The notes below the pieces were generated by a model that ran no database searches, was not told the DNA's origin, and worked only from the letters and a program-made list of their open reading frames with translations. From the NCBI RefSeq assembly GCF_003312425.1, contig NZ_QNUX01000003.1, positions 248,001-312,000 on the forward strand: a DNA stretch of 64,000 nucleotides. Direction: 5' to 3'. The stretch comes from Flavobacterium psychrolimnae (GTDB taxonomy: Bacteria > Bacteroidota > Bacteroidia > Flavobacteriales > Flavobacteriaceae). The translations under genes and the position numbers were made by a program. This document shows, piece after piece, positions 1 to 9,214 of this stretch (positions are counted from its first letter, which is position 1; every line of letters begins with the position of its first letter).

Positions 1-322
1 CGCCTTTTTTTGGAATTTCATTCAAGACCACAAATCCTTCCATTTTTAGACGTGCTATTTCCGCAACAATATCTTCTACATCAAAAGCGATATGATGAAT
101 TCCCTCTCCCTTTTTTTCCAGAAACTTGGCAATTGGACTATCCGGATTAGTTGCTGCAAGTAGTTCAATTTTATTGGGGCCATTCATAAAAAAAGAAGTT
201 GTTACTCCTTCACTTTCTACCGCTTCAAATTTATAAGCGGGAGCACCAAAGAGTTTTTCGAAAACTAAATTTGATACTTCCAAGTCTTTAACAGCGATTC
301 CTATATGTTCTATTTTTCTCAT
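1..322 (-). CDS. mce: Methylmalonyl-CoA epimerase (partial, C-terminus cut by window edge)
   Basis: Reading from the start codon at 322, the first 107 codons give a glyoxalase/VOC-fold protein beginning MRKIEHIGIAVKDLE, with IHHIAFDVEDI near residues 80-90. This layout is typical of methylmalonyl-CoA epimerase, which interconverts the (R) and (S) epimers in propionate and succinate metabolism in the cytosol. The visible metal-ligand candidates are His6 and the His pair near residue 80. Family members are about 135 residues long, so roughly 25-30 C-terminal residues lie outside the window. The gene is divergent from the lipoprotein gene at 542. The family call is secure; substrate specificity is inferred. 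Confidence 0.85.
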   Translation of the reverse strand, partial: MRKIEHIGIAVKDLEVSNLVFEKLFGAPAYKFEAVESEGVTTSFFMNGPNKIELLAATNPDSPIAKFLEKKGEGIHHIAFDVEDIVAEIARLKMEGFVVLNEIPKKG

Positions 323-541
323 TATATATTATTTGAAGGCAACGTTATTTTCGTTTGAAAATTCAAATACCGCTACTAGTTATTACTGTACTATTTACTG
401 ATGTAAAATTAAACATTAAAAACAAAAAAAGGGAAGCAATCTAAAAAGTAAGCTGAATTAAATCGCTCATAATAATTCTATAAAAAATTTCGATTGCATG
501 AATTATAATTGTTATTTTGTAGATTCTAATTATGATTTGAT

Positions 542-2200
542 ATGTTGAAAAACAATTTAAAATATACCTTCTTTCTATTGCTTTTAATTACTGTTGGCTG
601 TGCCAAAAGAGGCTCCATAACTGGTGGTTTAAAAGACACCATAGCGCCTATTTTGAAAATGAGTTTCCCTGAAAATTTTAATACCAACTTCAAAGGAAAT
701 GAAATTAAGTTGGTCTTTGACGAGAATATCAAATTGAAAAATTTGAACAAACAATTAATCATTTCACCCCCAATGAAAAACGAACCGTTGATTTTACCAA
801 CAACGGCGAGCAAAACGATTACAATAAAAATAAAAGACACGCTACAACCCAACACCACTTACAGCTTTAATTTTGGCCAAAGTATCGCTGATAATAATGA
901 AGGAAATCCATTAAATCAATTCAAATACGTGTTTTCAACTGGTGATTATATCGATTCTTTAAGCCTTGGCGGAACTGTAAAAAGCGCTTATGACAAAGAA
1001 GTTGAATCATTCGTTTCAGTTATGTTATATGACGTGAATAACACTTTTAAGGATTCTGTAGTCTATAATGAGAACCCAAGATATGTGACTAACACATTAG
1101 ATAGTTTGAAGACTTTTCGTTTTGAGAATTTAAAAGCCGGAAAATATCTTCTTGTAGCCATGAAAGATTACAACAGCAATAATAAATACAATCCAAAAAA
1201 CGATAAAATAGGATTCAGTAAAGATTTTATTACCATTCCTAACGACACCATTTACGAGTTGGAATTATTCAAGGAAACACTGCCTTTTAAAACTTTTAAA
1301 CCAACCCAAGCTTCCGGAAATAGACTCTTTTTGGGATATGAAGGAAATATCAACTCTGTGGCAACAAGCCCAAAAATAATATTAAAAAACAACAATGACA
1401 TCTTAACTACTGTCATTACCAAGTTCCCAAAAAAGGATTCGCTACAAGTATGGTATAAACCATTAAAGGCAGATTCGCTAAATATGGCTGTAGCCAAAGA
1501 CCAATACAAAGCTAATTTCTCCTTTAAAATAAAAGACCAAAAAAGGGACACCCTGAATATCTCTGCTATACAAACTAACGATTTGAAATTCAGAGAACGT
1601 TTTACATTAGAGAGTAAAACTCCCTTGATTAACATCGAAAATTCAAAAATAGAATTAACTAATAACGCAAAAAAAACAGTTCCTTTTACAACAGAATACG
1701 ATGATTTCAATCAGAAATTGTATTTTGATTTCAAAAAAGAGCCCTCAGAAAGCTATACTTTTAAAATTTTACCCGGCGCATTAACTGATTTTTTCGAACA
1801 ATCCAATGACTCACTAACTTACAAGGTAACGACAAGAAGTACTGATGATTACGGGAATCTTACAGTAACATTAGAAAATGTAAAACAATTTCCTGTAATT
1901 ATAGAACTAACGAATCTAAAAGGTGATGTTTTGGCAACTGAATACACAGAAAACAATACCACAATAGCATTTAATTTAATCGAACCCGCTATTTATACCT
2001 TGCGCGCTATTTATGACACCAACAAAAATAAAGAGTGGGATCCAGGAAATTATTTAGAAAAACTTCAGGCAGAAGAAGTGATTTACTTTTCCGAAGAAAT
2101 TCCTGTTCGGACAAATTGGGACGTCACCCAAGCCTTTGATTTGAGTCTTCCCTACATTCCTAAACCTAAAGTGAAAACTGACAAGAAAAATCAGAACTAA
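542..2200 (+). CDS. Lipoprotein with SbsA-type Ig-like domain
   Basis: A 552-residue predicted lipoprotein. The signal peptide ends in the lipobox TVGC, so Cys20 would carry the lipid. Residues about 33-125 (TIAPILKMSFPENF onward, including a conserved FDENI) match the bacterial Ig-like 'Big_5/SbsA' domain found at the N-terminus of many Bacteroidota envelope proteins. Two later stretches (around residues 210 and 510) contain the repeated pattern YD.N.N..(W/Y)(D/N)P, which resembles a calcium-binding or carbohydrate-binding turn. No enzyme motif is visible. A near-consensus -7 box (TTATTTTG) lies about 30 bp upstream. The stop codon overlaps the stop of the convergent amidase gene. The role is probably structural or adhesive in the envelope; this is inference. 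Confidence 0.75.
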   Translation: MLKNNLKYTFFLLLLITVGCAKRGSITGGLKDTIAPILKMSFPENFNTNFKGNEIKLVFDENIKLKNLNKQLIISPPMKNEPLILPTTASKTITIKIKDTLQPNTTYSFNFGQSIADNNEGNPLNQFKYVFSTGDYIDSLSLGGTVKSAYDKEVESFVSVMLYDVNNTFKDSVVYNENPRYVTNTLDSLKTFRFENLKAGKYLLVAMKDYNSNNKYNPKNDKIGFSKDFITIPNDTIYELELFKETLPFKTFKPTQASGNRLFLGYEGNINSVATSPKIILKNNNDILTTVITKFPKKDSLQVWYKPLKADSLNMAVAKDQYKANFSFKIKDQKRDTLNISAIQTNDLKFRERFTLESKTPLINIENSKIELTNNAKKTVPFTTEYDDFNQKLYFDFKKEPSESYTFKILPGALTDFFEQSNDSLTYKVTTRSTDDYGNLTVTLENVKQFPVIIELTNLKGDVLATEYTENNTTIAFNLIEPAIYTLRAIYDTNKNKEWDPGNYLEKLQAEEVIYFSEEIPVRTNWDVTQAFDLSLPYIPKPKVKTDKKNQN

Positions 2201-2967
2201 ATATTTTTTATTTCAAAAGAATCTCTGTCGTTCAAAAAACCTAATTTTTGTCGGGTTTCCAACATTTTTTCTTGGTCTAATTTTACAGTAAAAAAACCTT
2301 CAGATTCTTCTGGTTCCAATACATAATTCCCAAGAAAATCGACCGCTTGCGAATGACCAATGTATTCGTAACCATTAGCATCTGCACCTATTCTATTGAC
2401 GCCAATCGCATAACTCATATTCTCTATCGCTCTGGCTTTCAATAAAGCATCCCAAGCATTCGTTCTTATTTTTGGCCAACTTGCCACATAAATCAATAAG
2501 TCATAATCTTCTGAATTTCTTGAAAAAGCAGGAAATCGCAAATCATAACAAATCAACGGGCAAATTTTCCATCCTAAATAATCCACCACTATTTTTTGGT
2601 TACCACTCGTATAAACTTTGTCTTCTCCAGCCAAAGTAAACAAATGCCTTTTATCATAAAACTGAATTTCTCCAGAGGGAAATACAAACACTAATCGATT
2701 GTAGAAATTTCCATTTTCTGCAATAACTAAACTTCCCGTAATGGCGCATTTTCTGGCTTTCGCCAACACTTTAAGCCAAGTTATTGTTTCACCTTCCATG
2801 GTTTCAGCTACGTTATCTGGATTCATTGTAAAGCCTGATGTAAACATTTCAGGCAATACAATTAAATCAACTGCCGAAGTAATTTCATTTATTTTGGTCT
2901 CAAAATAATCGCGATTTAGCTTTGGATTTTCCCAAATTAAAGGAGATTGGATCAGGGTAACTTGCAT
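2197..2967 (-). CDS. Nitrilase-superfamily amidohydrolase, omega-amidase (YafV) type
   Basis: A 256-residue carbon-nitrogen hydrolase. The catalytic triad of the family is visible: Glu40 in VLPEMFTSGF, Lys106 in FYDKRHLF and Cys140 in LICYDLRFP. The YDKRHLF and CYDLRFP contexts are those of the omega-amidase/YafV branch, which hydrolyses alpha-ketoglutaramate or alpha-ketosuccinamate to the keto acid and ammonia as metabolite repair after transamination. I chose the start at 2967 (MQVTLIQSPLIW) because the 11 codons upstream are hydrophobic and not family-like. The cytosolic location follows from the lack of a signal peptide. The gene shares 4 bp with the convergent lipoprotein gene, so the two stops overlap. 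Confidence 0.88.
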   Translation of the reverse strand: MQVTLIQSPLIWENPKLNRDYFETKINEITSAVDLIVLPEMFTSGFTMNPDNVAETMEGETITWLKVLAKARKCAITGSLVIAENGNFYNRLVFVFPSGEIQFYDKRHLFTLAGEDKVYTSGNQKIVVDYLGWKICPLICYDLRFPAFSRNSEDYDLLIYVASWPKIRTNAWDALLKARAIENMSYAIGVNRIGADANGYEYIGHSQAVDFLGNYVLEPEESEGFFTVKLDQEKMLETRQKLGFLNDRDSFEIKNI

Positions 2968-3041
2968 GATTTTATTTTTTATAAAAATAGGAAATATCAC
3001 AATACCATAAGTTCATTATATTAGCTAAAAAAAATAACTTT

Positions 3042-3605
3042 ATGAAAAAGATACTTCTTGTATACACCATGTTATTCTCTATTTTGATTTTTGGACAAGA
3101 AAAATCAGGTGCGAAACAATTTTGGAAAAACTTACAAAAACAATGCGGAAAATCCTTTGAAGGAGAGGTCAAAGAGGGCGCTGCCAATGACACATTTCGA
3201 GATAAAAAACTAGTGATGCACGTTCGCAACTGTGACGAAAATACGATTCGGATTCCGTTTTTTGTAGGAGAGGACAAATCAAGAACTTGGGTGTTAACCT
3301 ATAAAAATGACCGAATCCAATTGAAACACGATCACCGTCACGAAGACGGTTCCGAAGATAAGGTGACCCAATACGGCGGAATAGCCTCAAATTCTGGCTC
3401 ATCGACGCTTCAGTTTTTTCCGGCAGATCAACAAACCTCTGATTTGATTCCAAATGCTTCCGCAAATGTTTGGTGGATGACTTTAGACGAAACTTCTTTT
3501 ACTTACAACTTAAGACGTATCGGTTCAGACCGACTGTTTACCGTGAAATTTGACTTGACAAAAACAGTAGCAACACCTTCCGCACCTTGGGGCTGGAAAG
3601 ATTAA
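3042..3605 (+). CDS. Secreted protein of unknown function (187 aa)
   Basis: I do not recognise a named family with certainty. The protein begins with a clear signal peptide (MKKILLVYTMLFSILIFGQ, cleavage probably after FGQ). The mature part is about 168 residues, rich in charged residues and Trp, with two Cys (about 35 and 64) that could form a disulphide. It contains a His/Asp-rich segment, KHDHRHEDGSED (about residues 94-105), and ends in SAPWGWKD. The composition suggests a small soluble beta-rich periplasmic or secreted protein. It is a single-gene unit: the upstream amidase gene diverges from it and the strong palindrome at 3628 terminates it. Confidence 0.7.
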   Translation: MKKILLVYTMLFSILIFGQEKSGAKQFWKNLQKQCGKSFEGEVKEGAANDTFRDKKLVMHVRNCDENTIRIPFFVGEDKSRTWVLTYKNDRIQLKHDHRHEDGSEDKVTQYGGIASNSGSSTLQFFPADQQTSDLIPNASANVWWMTLDETSFTYNLRRIGSDRLFTVKFDLTKTVATPSAPWGWKD

Positions 3606-3627
3606 TTTAAGAATGATTATTTTGCAT

Positions 3628-3667
3628 AAAAAACGCATTCAACTTTGACATTGAATGCGTTTTTTAA
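3628..3667. terminator. Bidirectional Rho-independent terminator
   Basis: The arms AAAAAACGCATTCAA (3628-3642) and TTGAATGCGTTTTTT (3651-3665) pair perfectly around an 8-nt loop, with A and T runs on the two sides. It separates the convergent secreted-protein gene and sdhB. Confidence 0.85.
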
Positions 3668-3684
3668 TTATGTACTTTGAATTT

Positions 3685-4431
3685 TTATCCTTTTAAACTT
3701 GCAGATAAATATTCTCTATTCATTCTGGCAATGTTTTCAAGAGAAATTCCTTTTGGACATTCTACTTCACATGCTCCAGTATTAGTACAGTTACCAAAAC
3801 CTTCTGCATCCATTTGGTTTACCATGTTCATTACACGGTCAGCAGCTTCAATTTTACCTTGTGGCAATAAAGCAAACTGAGACACTTTTGCAGAGACAAA
3901 TAACATTGCAGATGAGTTTTTACAACTCGCCACACAAGCTCCACAGCCAATACATGTAGCTGCATCAAAAGCTCTGTCAGCATCGTGTTTAGGAATAGGA
4001 ATTGTATTGGCATCGATAGTATTTCCAGATGTGTTTACAGAAATAAATCCGCCAGATTGCTGGATTCTGTCGAATGCACCTCTATCAACCACTAAATCTT
4101 TAATTACCGGGAAAGCTTTTGCTCTAAACGGCTCGATAAAAATAGTGTCTCCATCTTTAAATTTACGCATGTGCAACTGACAAGTCGTAACCAAACGGTC
4201 AGGACCGTGCGCTTCACCATTGATATACAAGGAACACATTCCGCAAATTCCTTCGCGACAATCATGGTCAAATGCAACGGTATCTTCTCCCTTTACGATT
4301 AACTCATCGTTCAAAATGTCAAGCATTTCAAGAAAAGACATATCTGGTTCAATTCCGTCAATTGGATATTCAACTATTTTTCCTTCTGCAGCGGCATTTT
4401 TCTGACGCCATATTTTTAATGTAAGTTTCAT
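3685..4431 (-). CDS. sdhB: Succinate dehydrogenase / fumarate reductase iron-sulfur subunit
   Basis: A 248-residue iron-sulfur subunit of complex II, passing electrons from the flavoprotein to quinone. Three cluster motifs are readable. The [2Fe-2S] ligands are Cys58, Cys63, Cys66 and Cys84 (CREGICGMC...C). The [4Fe-4S] ligands are Cys160, Cys163 and Cys166 (CIGCGAC), with Cys170, Cys215, Cys221 and Cys225 ([11 protein letters not shown]) completing the second and third clusters. The length is normal for the compact type-B enzymes. It is the last gene of sdhC-sdhA-sdhB, 53 bp after sdhA. That spacer contains a short TTAAG-rich direct repeat (4441-4467). The protein sits at the inner face of the cytoplasmic membrane. 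Confidence 0.96.
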   Translation of the reverse strand: MKLTLKIWRQKNAAAEGKIVEYPIDGIEPDMSFLEMLDILNDELIVKGEDTVAFDHDCREGICGMCSLYINGEAHGPDRLVTTCQLHMRKFKDGDTIFIEPFRAKAFPVIKDLVVDRGAFDRIQQSGGFISVNTSGNTIDANTIPIPKHDADRAFDAATCIGCGACVASCKNSSAMLFVSAKVSQFALLPQGKIEAADRVMNMVNQMDAEGFGNCTNTGACEVECPKGISLENIARMNREYLSASLKG

Positions 4432-4484
4432 TTTTTTTGTAAGTATTAAGTATTAAGAATTAAGTATCGAGACTTTTCTAAATA

Positions 4485-6485
4485 CTATTTATAACTTCTT
4501 TGAACTAGTTTAACATTTTCGAATTTCAACTCTTCTTTATGTAATACTGCATCGCTTGGATTACCTTTATATTCCCATGCTGCAACATATGCAAAGTTTT
4601 CATCGTCACGTTGTGCTTCTCCCTCTGGTGTTTGATACTCTTCACGGAAGTGACCTCCACAAGATTCGTTTCTATGCAAAGCATCTTTAGCAAACAACTC
4701 TCCCAATTCAAGGAAATCTGCAATACGAAGTGCTTTAGCCAGTTCAGTATTGAAACTATTAGCTGTTCCAGGAATTTTCACTTCTTTGTAAAATTCTTCT
4801 CTAATTGCTGCAATTTCACTTTGTGCTTCGGCTAAACCTTTAGCATTACGAGCCATCCCAACTTTATCCCACATGATTTTTCCTAATTTCTTATGGAAAT
4901 AATCCGCTGGTTTAGAACCTCCGTTATTCATTAAAGCTTCAATCTGTTGCTTAACGTTGTTTTCCGCTTGTTCAAATTCTGGAGAATCAGTAGAGATAGT
5001 ACCCATTTTAATATCTGGTGCCAAATAATCTCCGATGGTATAAGGAAGTACAAAATATCCATCTGCCAAACCTTGCATCAATGCAGAAGCACCTAATCTA
5101 TTTGCTCCGTGATCTGAAAAGTTAGATTCTCCAATAGAGAAACAACCCGGAATTGTAGTTTGTAAGTTATAATCAACCCAAGTTCCTCCCATTGTGTAAT
5201 GCACGGCTGGGTAAATCATCATGGGAGTTGAATATGGATTTTCATCCACAATTTTCTCATACATTTGGAATAAGTTACCATACTTATTAGCCACAACTTC
5301 TGTTCCTAATTTAGTAACTAAAGCTTTATCGTTCTCATCTAAATGCTTCAATCTGGCTTGATCCACTCCGTATCTTTCAATTGCCGCAGCAAAATCAAGG
5401 TAAACAGCTTCTCCCGTTTTATTAACACCAAAACCTGCATCGCATCTTTCTTTAGCAGCACGAGAAGCAATATCTCTAGGTACTAAGTTTCCGAAAGCAG
5501 GATATCTTCTTTCTAAATAATAATCTCTGTCCGCTTCTGCAATTTGAGTTGGTTTCAATTTCCCTTCTCTAATCGCCTTAGCATCTTCTAACTTTGCAGG
5601 AACCCAAATACGTCCATCATTACGCAACGATTCTGACATTAATGTCAATTTTGCTTGATGATCTCCGGATACTGGAATACAAGTTGGGTGAATTTGCGTA
5701 TAACAAGGATTTGCAAAATAAGCTCCTCTTTTGTGAATTTTCCAAGCTGCAGTTACGTTACTTCCCATCGCGTTAGTCGAAAGGAAAAACACGTTTCCGT
5801 ATCCTCCTGAAGCAATAACTACGGCATGAGCAGAATGTCTTTCGATTTCTCCTGTAACCAAGTTACGAGCGATAATCCCTCTTGCTTTTCCGTTTACGAT
5901 AACTAAATCCAGCATCTCGTGACGGTTGTGCATTTTTATTTTTCCACGACCTATTTGGCGATTCATTGCTGAATACGCCCCTAACAGTAATTGTTGTCCT
6001 GTTTGTCCTTTAGCATAAAAAGTTCTAGAAACTAATGTACCTCCAAAAGAACGGTTGTCTAATAATCCGCCATATTCACGTGCAAAAGGAACTCCTTGAG
6101 CCACACACTGGTCAATAATATTTGTAGAAACCTCAGCTAAACGGTGAACGTTTGCTTCACGGGCGCGGTAATCTCCTCCTTTTACAGTATCGTAAAACAA
6201 ACGGAACGTTGAATCCCCGTCACCTTGATAGTTTTTTGCAGCGTTAATTCCCCCTTGTGCAGCAATAGAGTGCGCACGACGTGGTGAATCTTGAAAACAA
6301 AAAGCTTTTACGTTATATCCTAATTCTGCTAAAGTTGCAGCAGCAGAACCTCCAGCTAAACCTGTACCAACGACAATTATATCTAAATTACGTTTGTTAG
6401 CAGGGTTTACTAAATTAATATGATCTTTATAATTTGTCCATTTGTCCGAAATTGAACCTCCTGGAATTTTTGAATCTAATGCCAT
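4485..6485 (-). CDS. sdhA: Succinate dehydrogenase / fumarate reductase flavoprotein subunit
   Basis: A 666-residue catalytic subunit that oxidises succinate to fumarate. The N-terminal dinucleotide-binding segment reads [15 protein letters not shown] (about 36-50). [14 protein letters not shown] carries the His (His72) expected to bind FAD covalently. Family residues are visible in [17 protein letters not shown] (substrate site) and [17 protein letters not shown]. The size and sequence style ([10 protein letters not shown]) match the long type-B SdhA of Bacteroidota and epsilonproteobacteria. It lies 13 bp downstream of sdhC, which indicates co-transcription. No defect is seen. Confidence 0.97.
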   Translation of the reverse strand: MALDSKIPGGSISDKWTNYKDHINLVNPANKRNLDIIVVGTGLAGGSAAATLAELGYNVKAFCFQDSPRRAHSIAAQGGINAAKNYQGDGDSTFRLFYDTVKGGDYRAREANVHRLAEVSTNIIDQCVAQGVPFAREYGGLLDNRSFGGTLVSRTFYAKGQTGQQLLLGAYSAMNRQIGRGKIKMHNRHEMLDLVIVNGKARGIIARNLVTGEIERHSAHAVVIASGGYGNVFFLSTNAMGSNVTAAWKIHKRGAYFANPCYTQIHPTCIPVSGDHQAKLTLMSESLRNDGRIWVPAKLEDAKAIREGKLKPTQIAEADRDYYLERRYPAFGNLVPRDIASRAAKERCDAGFGVNKTGEAVYLDFAAAIERYGVDQARLKHLDENDKALVTKLGTEVVANKYGNLFQMYEKIVDENPYSTPMMIYPAVHYTMGGTWVDYNLQTTIPGCFSIGESNFSDHGANRLGASALMQGLADGYFVLPYTIGDYLAPDIKMGTISTDSPEFEQAENNVKQQIEALMNNGGSKPADYFHKKLGKIMWDKVGMARNAKGLAEAQSEIAAIREEFYKEVKIPGTANSFNTELAKALRIADFLELGELFAKDALHRNESCGGHFREEYQTPEGEAQRDDENFAYVAAWEYKGNPSDAVLHKEELKFENVKLVQRSYK

Positions 6486-6498
6486 TTATAATTTAATA

Positions 6499-7164
6499 TT
6501 AATGATTAAAATGATGAAATAATGCAATGAAAATGAAACCAAAAGGAACTACAATTGCAAAAGCATATCCTAATTTATGTAATGATCTTGAATATTTATT
6601 ATTGAATCCTACCGATTGGAACGAAGAATTGAAACCGTGCCATAAGTGCAATGACAATAATAAAAAAGAAAGACTGTACAAAACGGTGCGAATCGGACTT
6701 TCAAATTTGTGTGTTAACTCCTCAAAATATCTCGTTTCGTTTAACGGACTTCCATCTACGTATTTGTAAACCATTTCAGGAACCCAAAAATCGTAAAAAT
6801 GCACCAAAATGAATGCAAGAACAACTGATCCAGAAATAATCATGTTTCTTGATGCCCAAGATGAATTTGCCGCTCCATTATTTTTTGCGTAACCAACTGG
6901 CCTTGCACTTCTATTTTTAAAATCCAAAACAAAACCCATAACAAAGTGAAAAATCACTCCCACAATCAAGATAGGCTGAATTACGAATTGAACTAATGGA
7001 TTATTTCCCATGAAATGAGAAATCGAATTAAAGGTGTCGGCACTAAATACCGATGTCATATTGATAAAAAAATGCTGTGCTAGAAACAACATCAAAAAAA
7101 GTCCTGAAAGTGCCATAGCTACTTTTTTTGCTATTGACGATTTCAATAATGCAGATTTTGCCAT
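6499..7164 (-). CDS. sdhC: Succinate dehydrogenase cytochrome b subunit (type B)
   Basis: A 221-residue integral membrane subunit with five predicted membrane spans, as in the single-subunit di-haem anchor of type-B succinate:quinone oxidoreductases. Candidate haem-ligand histidines lie within the spans: His31 (AQHFF), His73 (IFHFV), His122 (LVHFYDFW) and His173/His176 (SLHLWHGF). The gene leads the sdhCAB operon and has a good Bacteroidota promoter directly upstream. It anchors SdhAB to the inner membrane and reduces menaquinone (inferred from the family). Confidence 0.94.
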   Translation of the reverse strand: MAKSALLKSSIAKKVAMALSGLFLMLFLAQHFFINMTSVFSADTFNSISHFMGNNPLVQFVIQPILIVGVIFHFVMGFVLDFKNRSARPVGYAKNNGAANSSWASRNMIISGSVVLAFILVHFYDFWVPEMVYKYVDGSPLNETRYFEELTHKFESPIRTVLYSLSFLLLSLHLWHGFNSSFQSVGFNNKYSRSLHKLGYAFAIVVPFGFIFIALFHHFNH

Positions 7165-7615
7165 AAGATTTATATAATTTGTTTTAAAAAATTATACAAA
7201 AATAGAGCAATTAGACAGTAACTACAACCTTTTCGCTGTTATTTATAATGATTTTAAAGTGTTTTATACAAAATACCAAGAAATCCTTAAATATCAAACA
7301 TAAATGCAAAAACGGGAAGAAAACGGTTAAACAAAAAAAGAAAATAACACAAAATATGCGGTCAAGAAAATGACTAAAAACCAAATATAAAACCGTCTAA
7401 AATTAATAATTCCCTAATTTTTAGTGTTATTTATTTCTAAATCAGCAAAAGGAACAAAAATTTTCTTTTGGCAGCGGAAAAAACAAGCACTTTCAAATCG
7501 TCTTCAAATTTTTATGCTTTAAAATAAAAAATAAAAACAAGTGCTGTAATCTATAAAATTCATAGGACTGACACTAAAGAATCCAGTGCATTTTTATCAA
7601 CAAATTGAATTGATT
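7165..7615. other. Intergenic region between sdhC and the RamB-like regulator
   Basis: A 451-bp A+T-rich gap. It holds the sdhC promoter at its left end and a 7-bp inverted repeat (AGCACTT at 7486, AAGTGCT at 7539). I see no convincing terminator for the regulator gene, no RNA gene and no coding sequence. Confidence 0.6.
7197..7227 (-). promoter_or_regulatory. Promoter of sdhCAB
   Basis: On the minus strand TTG (7227-7225), a 20-bp spacer and TATTTTTG (7204-7197) match the Bacteroidota consensus TTG-N17-23-TAnnTTTG. The predicted leader before the sdhC ATG is about 25-30 nt. Confidence 0.7.
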
Positions 7616-9097
7616 CTAACTGAATTTTGCCATGTATTGCTGCACAATTAAATCTGTATTTTCGTTACGCATTTTTTGCTCTAATTGTATTGGTGGCGAA
7701 GCACGTTCCAAACAATTTTTAACGGCACAGGTTTCACAAGTAACCCCGACAATCTGTTTCTTAAGCGAATCATTCTCGATGAACTTAAATTTTTTCTTCA
7801 TTCCAGCCGTAATCAAAATTCCTACCGATATACTGCGGATACAATCTACTTTAAACGGATCCGGTGTTGCAGATGAAAAAACAAGATATTCATTTTTGCT
7901 GTTTTCATAACTGGAAATTTGCGCGTCAAAAAAATGATTTTTATTCTGCTTCAATGATTGCTCAATCGTACGTATGGAAACCCATCTTCTACAGTAATGT
8001 TCATTCATTTCATTCGCATGCGGTTCCTGCTGGTTCGTAATGTGTAATTCCTTTTTTATTTGATAAGTATCTGTTCCTATTTGATGCGACAATCGCAGAA
8101 AGAAAAGATTCTTCAATTGAAAATCTTTTGGCAAAATATTAGTCAATCTTTGATAAAACGATTCTGGCGAAACATTAAACCCACTCATCAAAGCAATCAT
8201 TTCCTGAGGTTTTGGATCTGTTTTAGACAAAAATAAATTCAGTTCGTCTATCAGTTTCTGCCTTGGAATAAGTAACGCTCCGGCAAAATACGAAGCATAA
8301 AAGTTGTTCAAAACCTGATCGAAGTTATCAAACTTAATCCAACTGAACGTGTACAATCTTTCGGTGATTTCAAGGTAATTATACGCAATTTCTTTGGCCA
8401 GAATAAACGCTTTTTGAGGTTCGTCAATGTCTAACGAAAGTAACAATGTCTTGCTTTTTGGCACAAAAATCGATCTCAAATCACCCAATTGTTCTTGCTC
8501 CGAAAAAACGAGTTCTTTTATCGTATAACCATATTCTTCAATTAAAATCGCCGTGAGTTCTTCAATCGAAATTTTGGCTTCAATATTCACGTGAAACGCT
8601 TTCGAAAACTGCAACACTTTCTGTTCTAAATCTTCAAAATAATTCGTATGCGCTTCTTGGTAAGAACGCAACGAAGCCAAAAAGAAACTCTCTCTTGTCA
8701 AATTATAATGTTGCGCAATCTCGATAATCGTGCTGATAAACGCATTCACTTTTGCAGGTGCATTAGCAATAATATCGATAAGATCGTTTTCCTGAATTCC
8801 GAAAATCTCCAGAGGAATCTCTTTTAGAATACCCGATTTTAGAATTTCTCCAATGGGCGCCAGATTATTATCCAGTTTCAACGATACCATATTATCATAG
8901 GAAATATCGAGTTTTTCGGCTAACAGAATAATTTTATCCGTTTTTGGATACTTTTTACCTTTTTCAATTTCGTTTAAATACGATTTTGAAAGGTCTGTGA
9001 TTTTTGCCAAACCAAATAGTGACAGATTCTTATTGGTGCGAGCCTGCTTGAGTTTTAGCCCAAAAATCAACTTGATATAATCCTTTTCTATGTTCAT
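7616..9097 (-). CDS. RamB-like XRE-family regulator of acetate/glyoxylate metabolism
   Basis: A 493-residue regulator with an N-terminal helix-turn-helix of the HTH_3/XRE class (about residues 8-70; LSLFGLAKITDLSKSYLNEI). The middle resembles the IrrE/ImmA-like domain, and the C-terminal part resembles DUF2083, with a terminal cysteine group C454-x2-C457-x4-C462. This architecture is that of short-chain-acyl regulators such as corynebacterial RamB, which controls isocitrate lyase and malate synthase. The divergent position next to aceB-aceA fits that role well. The metallopeptidase-type HExxH motif is degenerate here, reading AKEIAYNYLE (234-243), so a sensory rather than proteolytic function is likely. 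The start at 9097 is supported by family-like residues from the first codon and by the promoter immediately upstream. Confidence 0.82.
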   Translation of the reverse strand: MNIEKDYIKLIFGLKLKQARTNKNLSLFGLAKITDLSKSYLNEIEKGKKYPKTDKIILLAEKLDISYDNMVSLKLDNNLAPIGEILKSGILKEIPLEIFGIQENDLIDIIANAPAKVNAFISTIIEIAQHYNLTRESFFLASLRSYQEAHTNYFEDLEQKVLQFSKAFHVNIEAKISIEELTAILIEEYGYTIKELVFSEQEQLGDLRSIFVPKSKTLLLSLDIDEPQKAFILAKEIAYNYLEITERLYTFSWIKFDNFDQVLNNFYASYFAGALLIPRQKLIDELNLFLSKTDPKPQEMIALMSGFNVSPESFYQRLTNILPKDFQLKNLFFLRLSHQIGTDTYQIKKELHITNQQEPHANEMNEHYCRRWVSIRTIEQSLKQNKNHFFDAQISSYENSKNEYLVFSSATPDPFKVDCIRSISVGILITAGMKKKFKFIENDSLKKQIVGVTCETCAVKNCLERASPPIQLEQKMRNENTDLIVQQYMAKFS

Positions 9098-9101
9098 ATC
9101 T

Positions 9102-9131
9102 CAAAGATAAACTAAAAAATATTTACGTCAA
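9102..9131 (-). promoter_or_regulatory. Promoter of the RamB-like gene, predicting a leaderless mRNA
   Basis: On the minus strand TTG (9131-9129), a 19-bp spacer and a perfect TATCTTTG (9109-9102) are present. The -7 box ends 4 bp before the ATG at 9097, so transcription should begin at or within the first codon. Confidence 0.65.
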
Positions 9132-9151
9132 AAAAAATATTTTTCATTTTT

Positions 9152-9165
9152 AGCGTACGTTCGCT
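9152..9165. promoter_or_regulatory. Candidate operator palindrome between ramB-like and aceB
   Basis: AGCGTACGTTCGCT is a near-perfect palindrome: AGCG and CGCT arms around a central ACGT. It touches the TTG box of the aceB promoter and lies about 20 bp upstream of the divergent -33 box. It is the most G+C-rich stretch of the intergenic region, so it is a plausible regulator site. No experimental basis. Confidence 0.45.
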
Positions 9166-9194
9166 TGTTTTGTAAAAAACTTTTCGTAACATTG
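9165..9194 (+). promoter_or_regulatory. Promoter of aceB-aceA
   Basis: TTG (9165-9167), a 19-bp spacer and TAACATTG (9187-9194) match the consensus with one mismatch in the -7 box. This leaves a leader of about 15 nt before the aceB ATG at 9215. Confidence 0.55.
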
Positions 9195-9214
9195 TCATGT
9201 AAAACACATTAACC

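Noticed and set aside
1252-1710. A 152-codon hydrophobic frame on the minus strand
   Set aside because: It is antisense to the Ig-like lipoprotein gene, with no promoter and no family resemblance.
7165-7615. A tRNA or small RNA in the sdhC-regulator gap
   Set aside because: No cloverleaf, no GC-rich stem and only a weak distant 7-bp inverted repeat.
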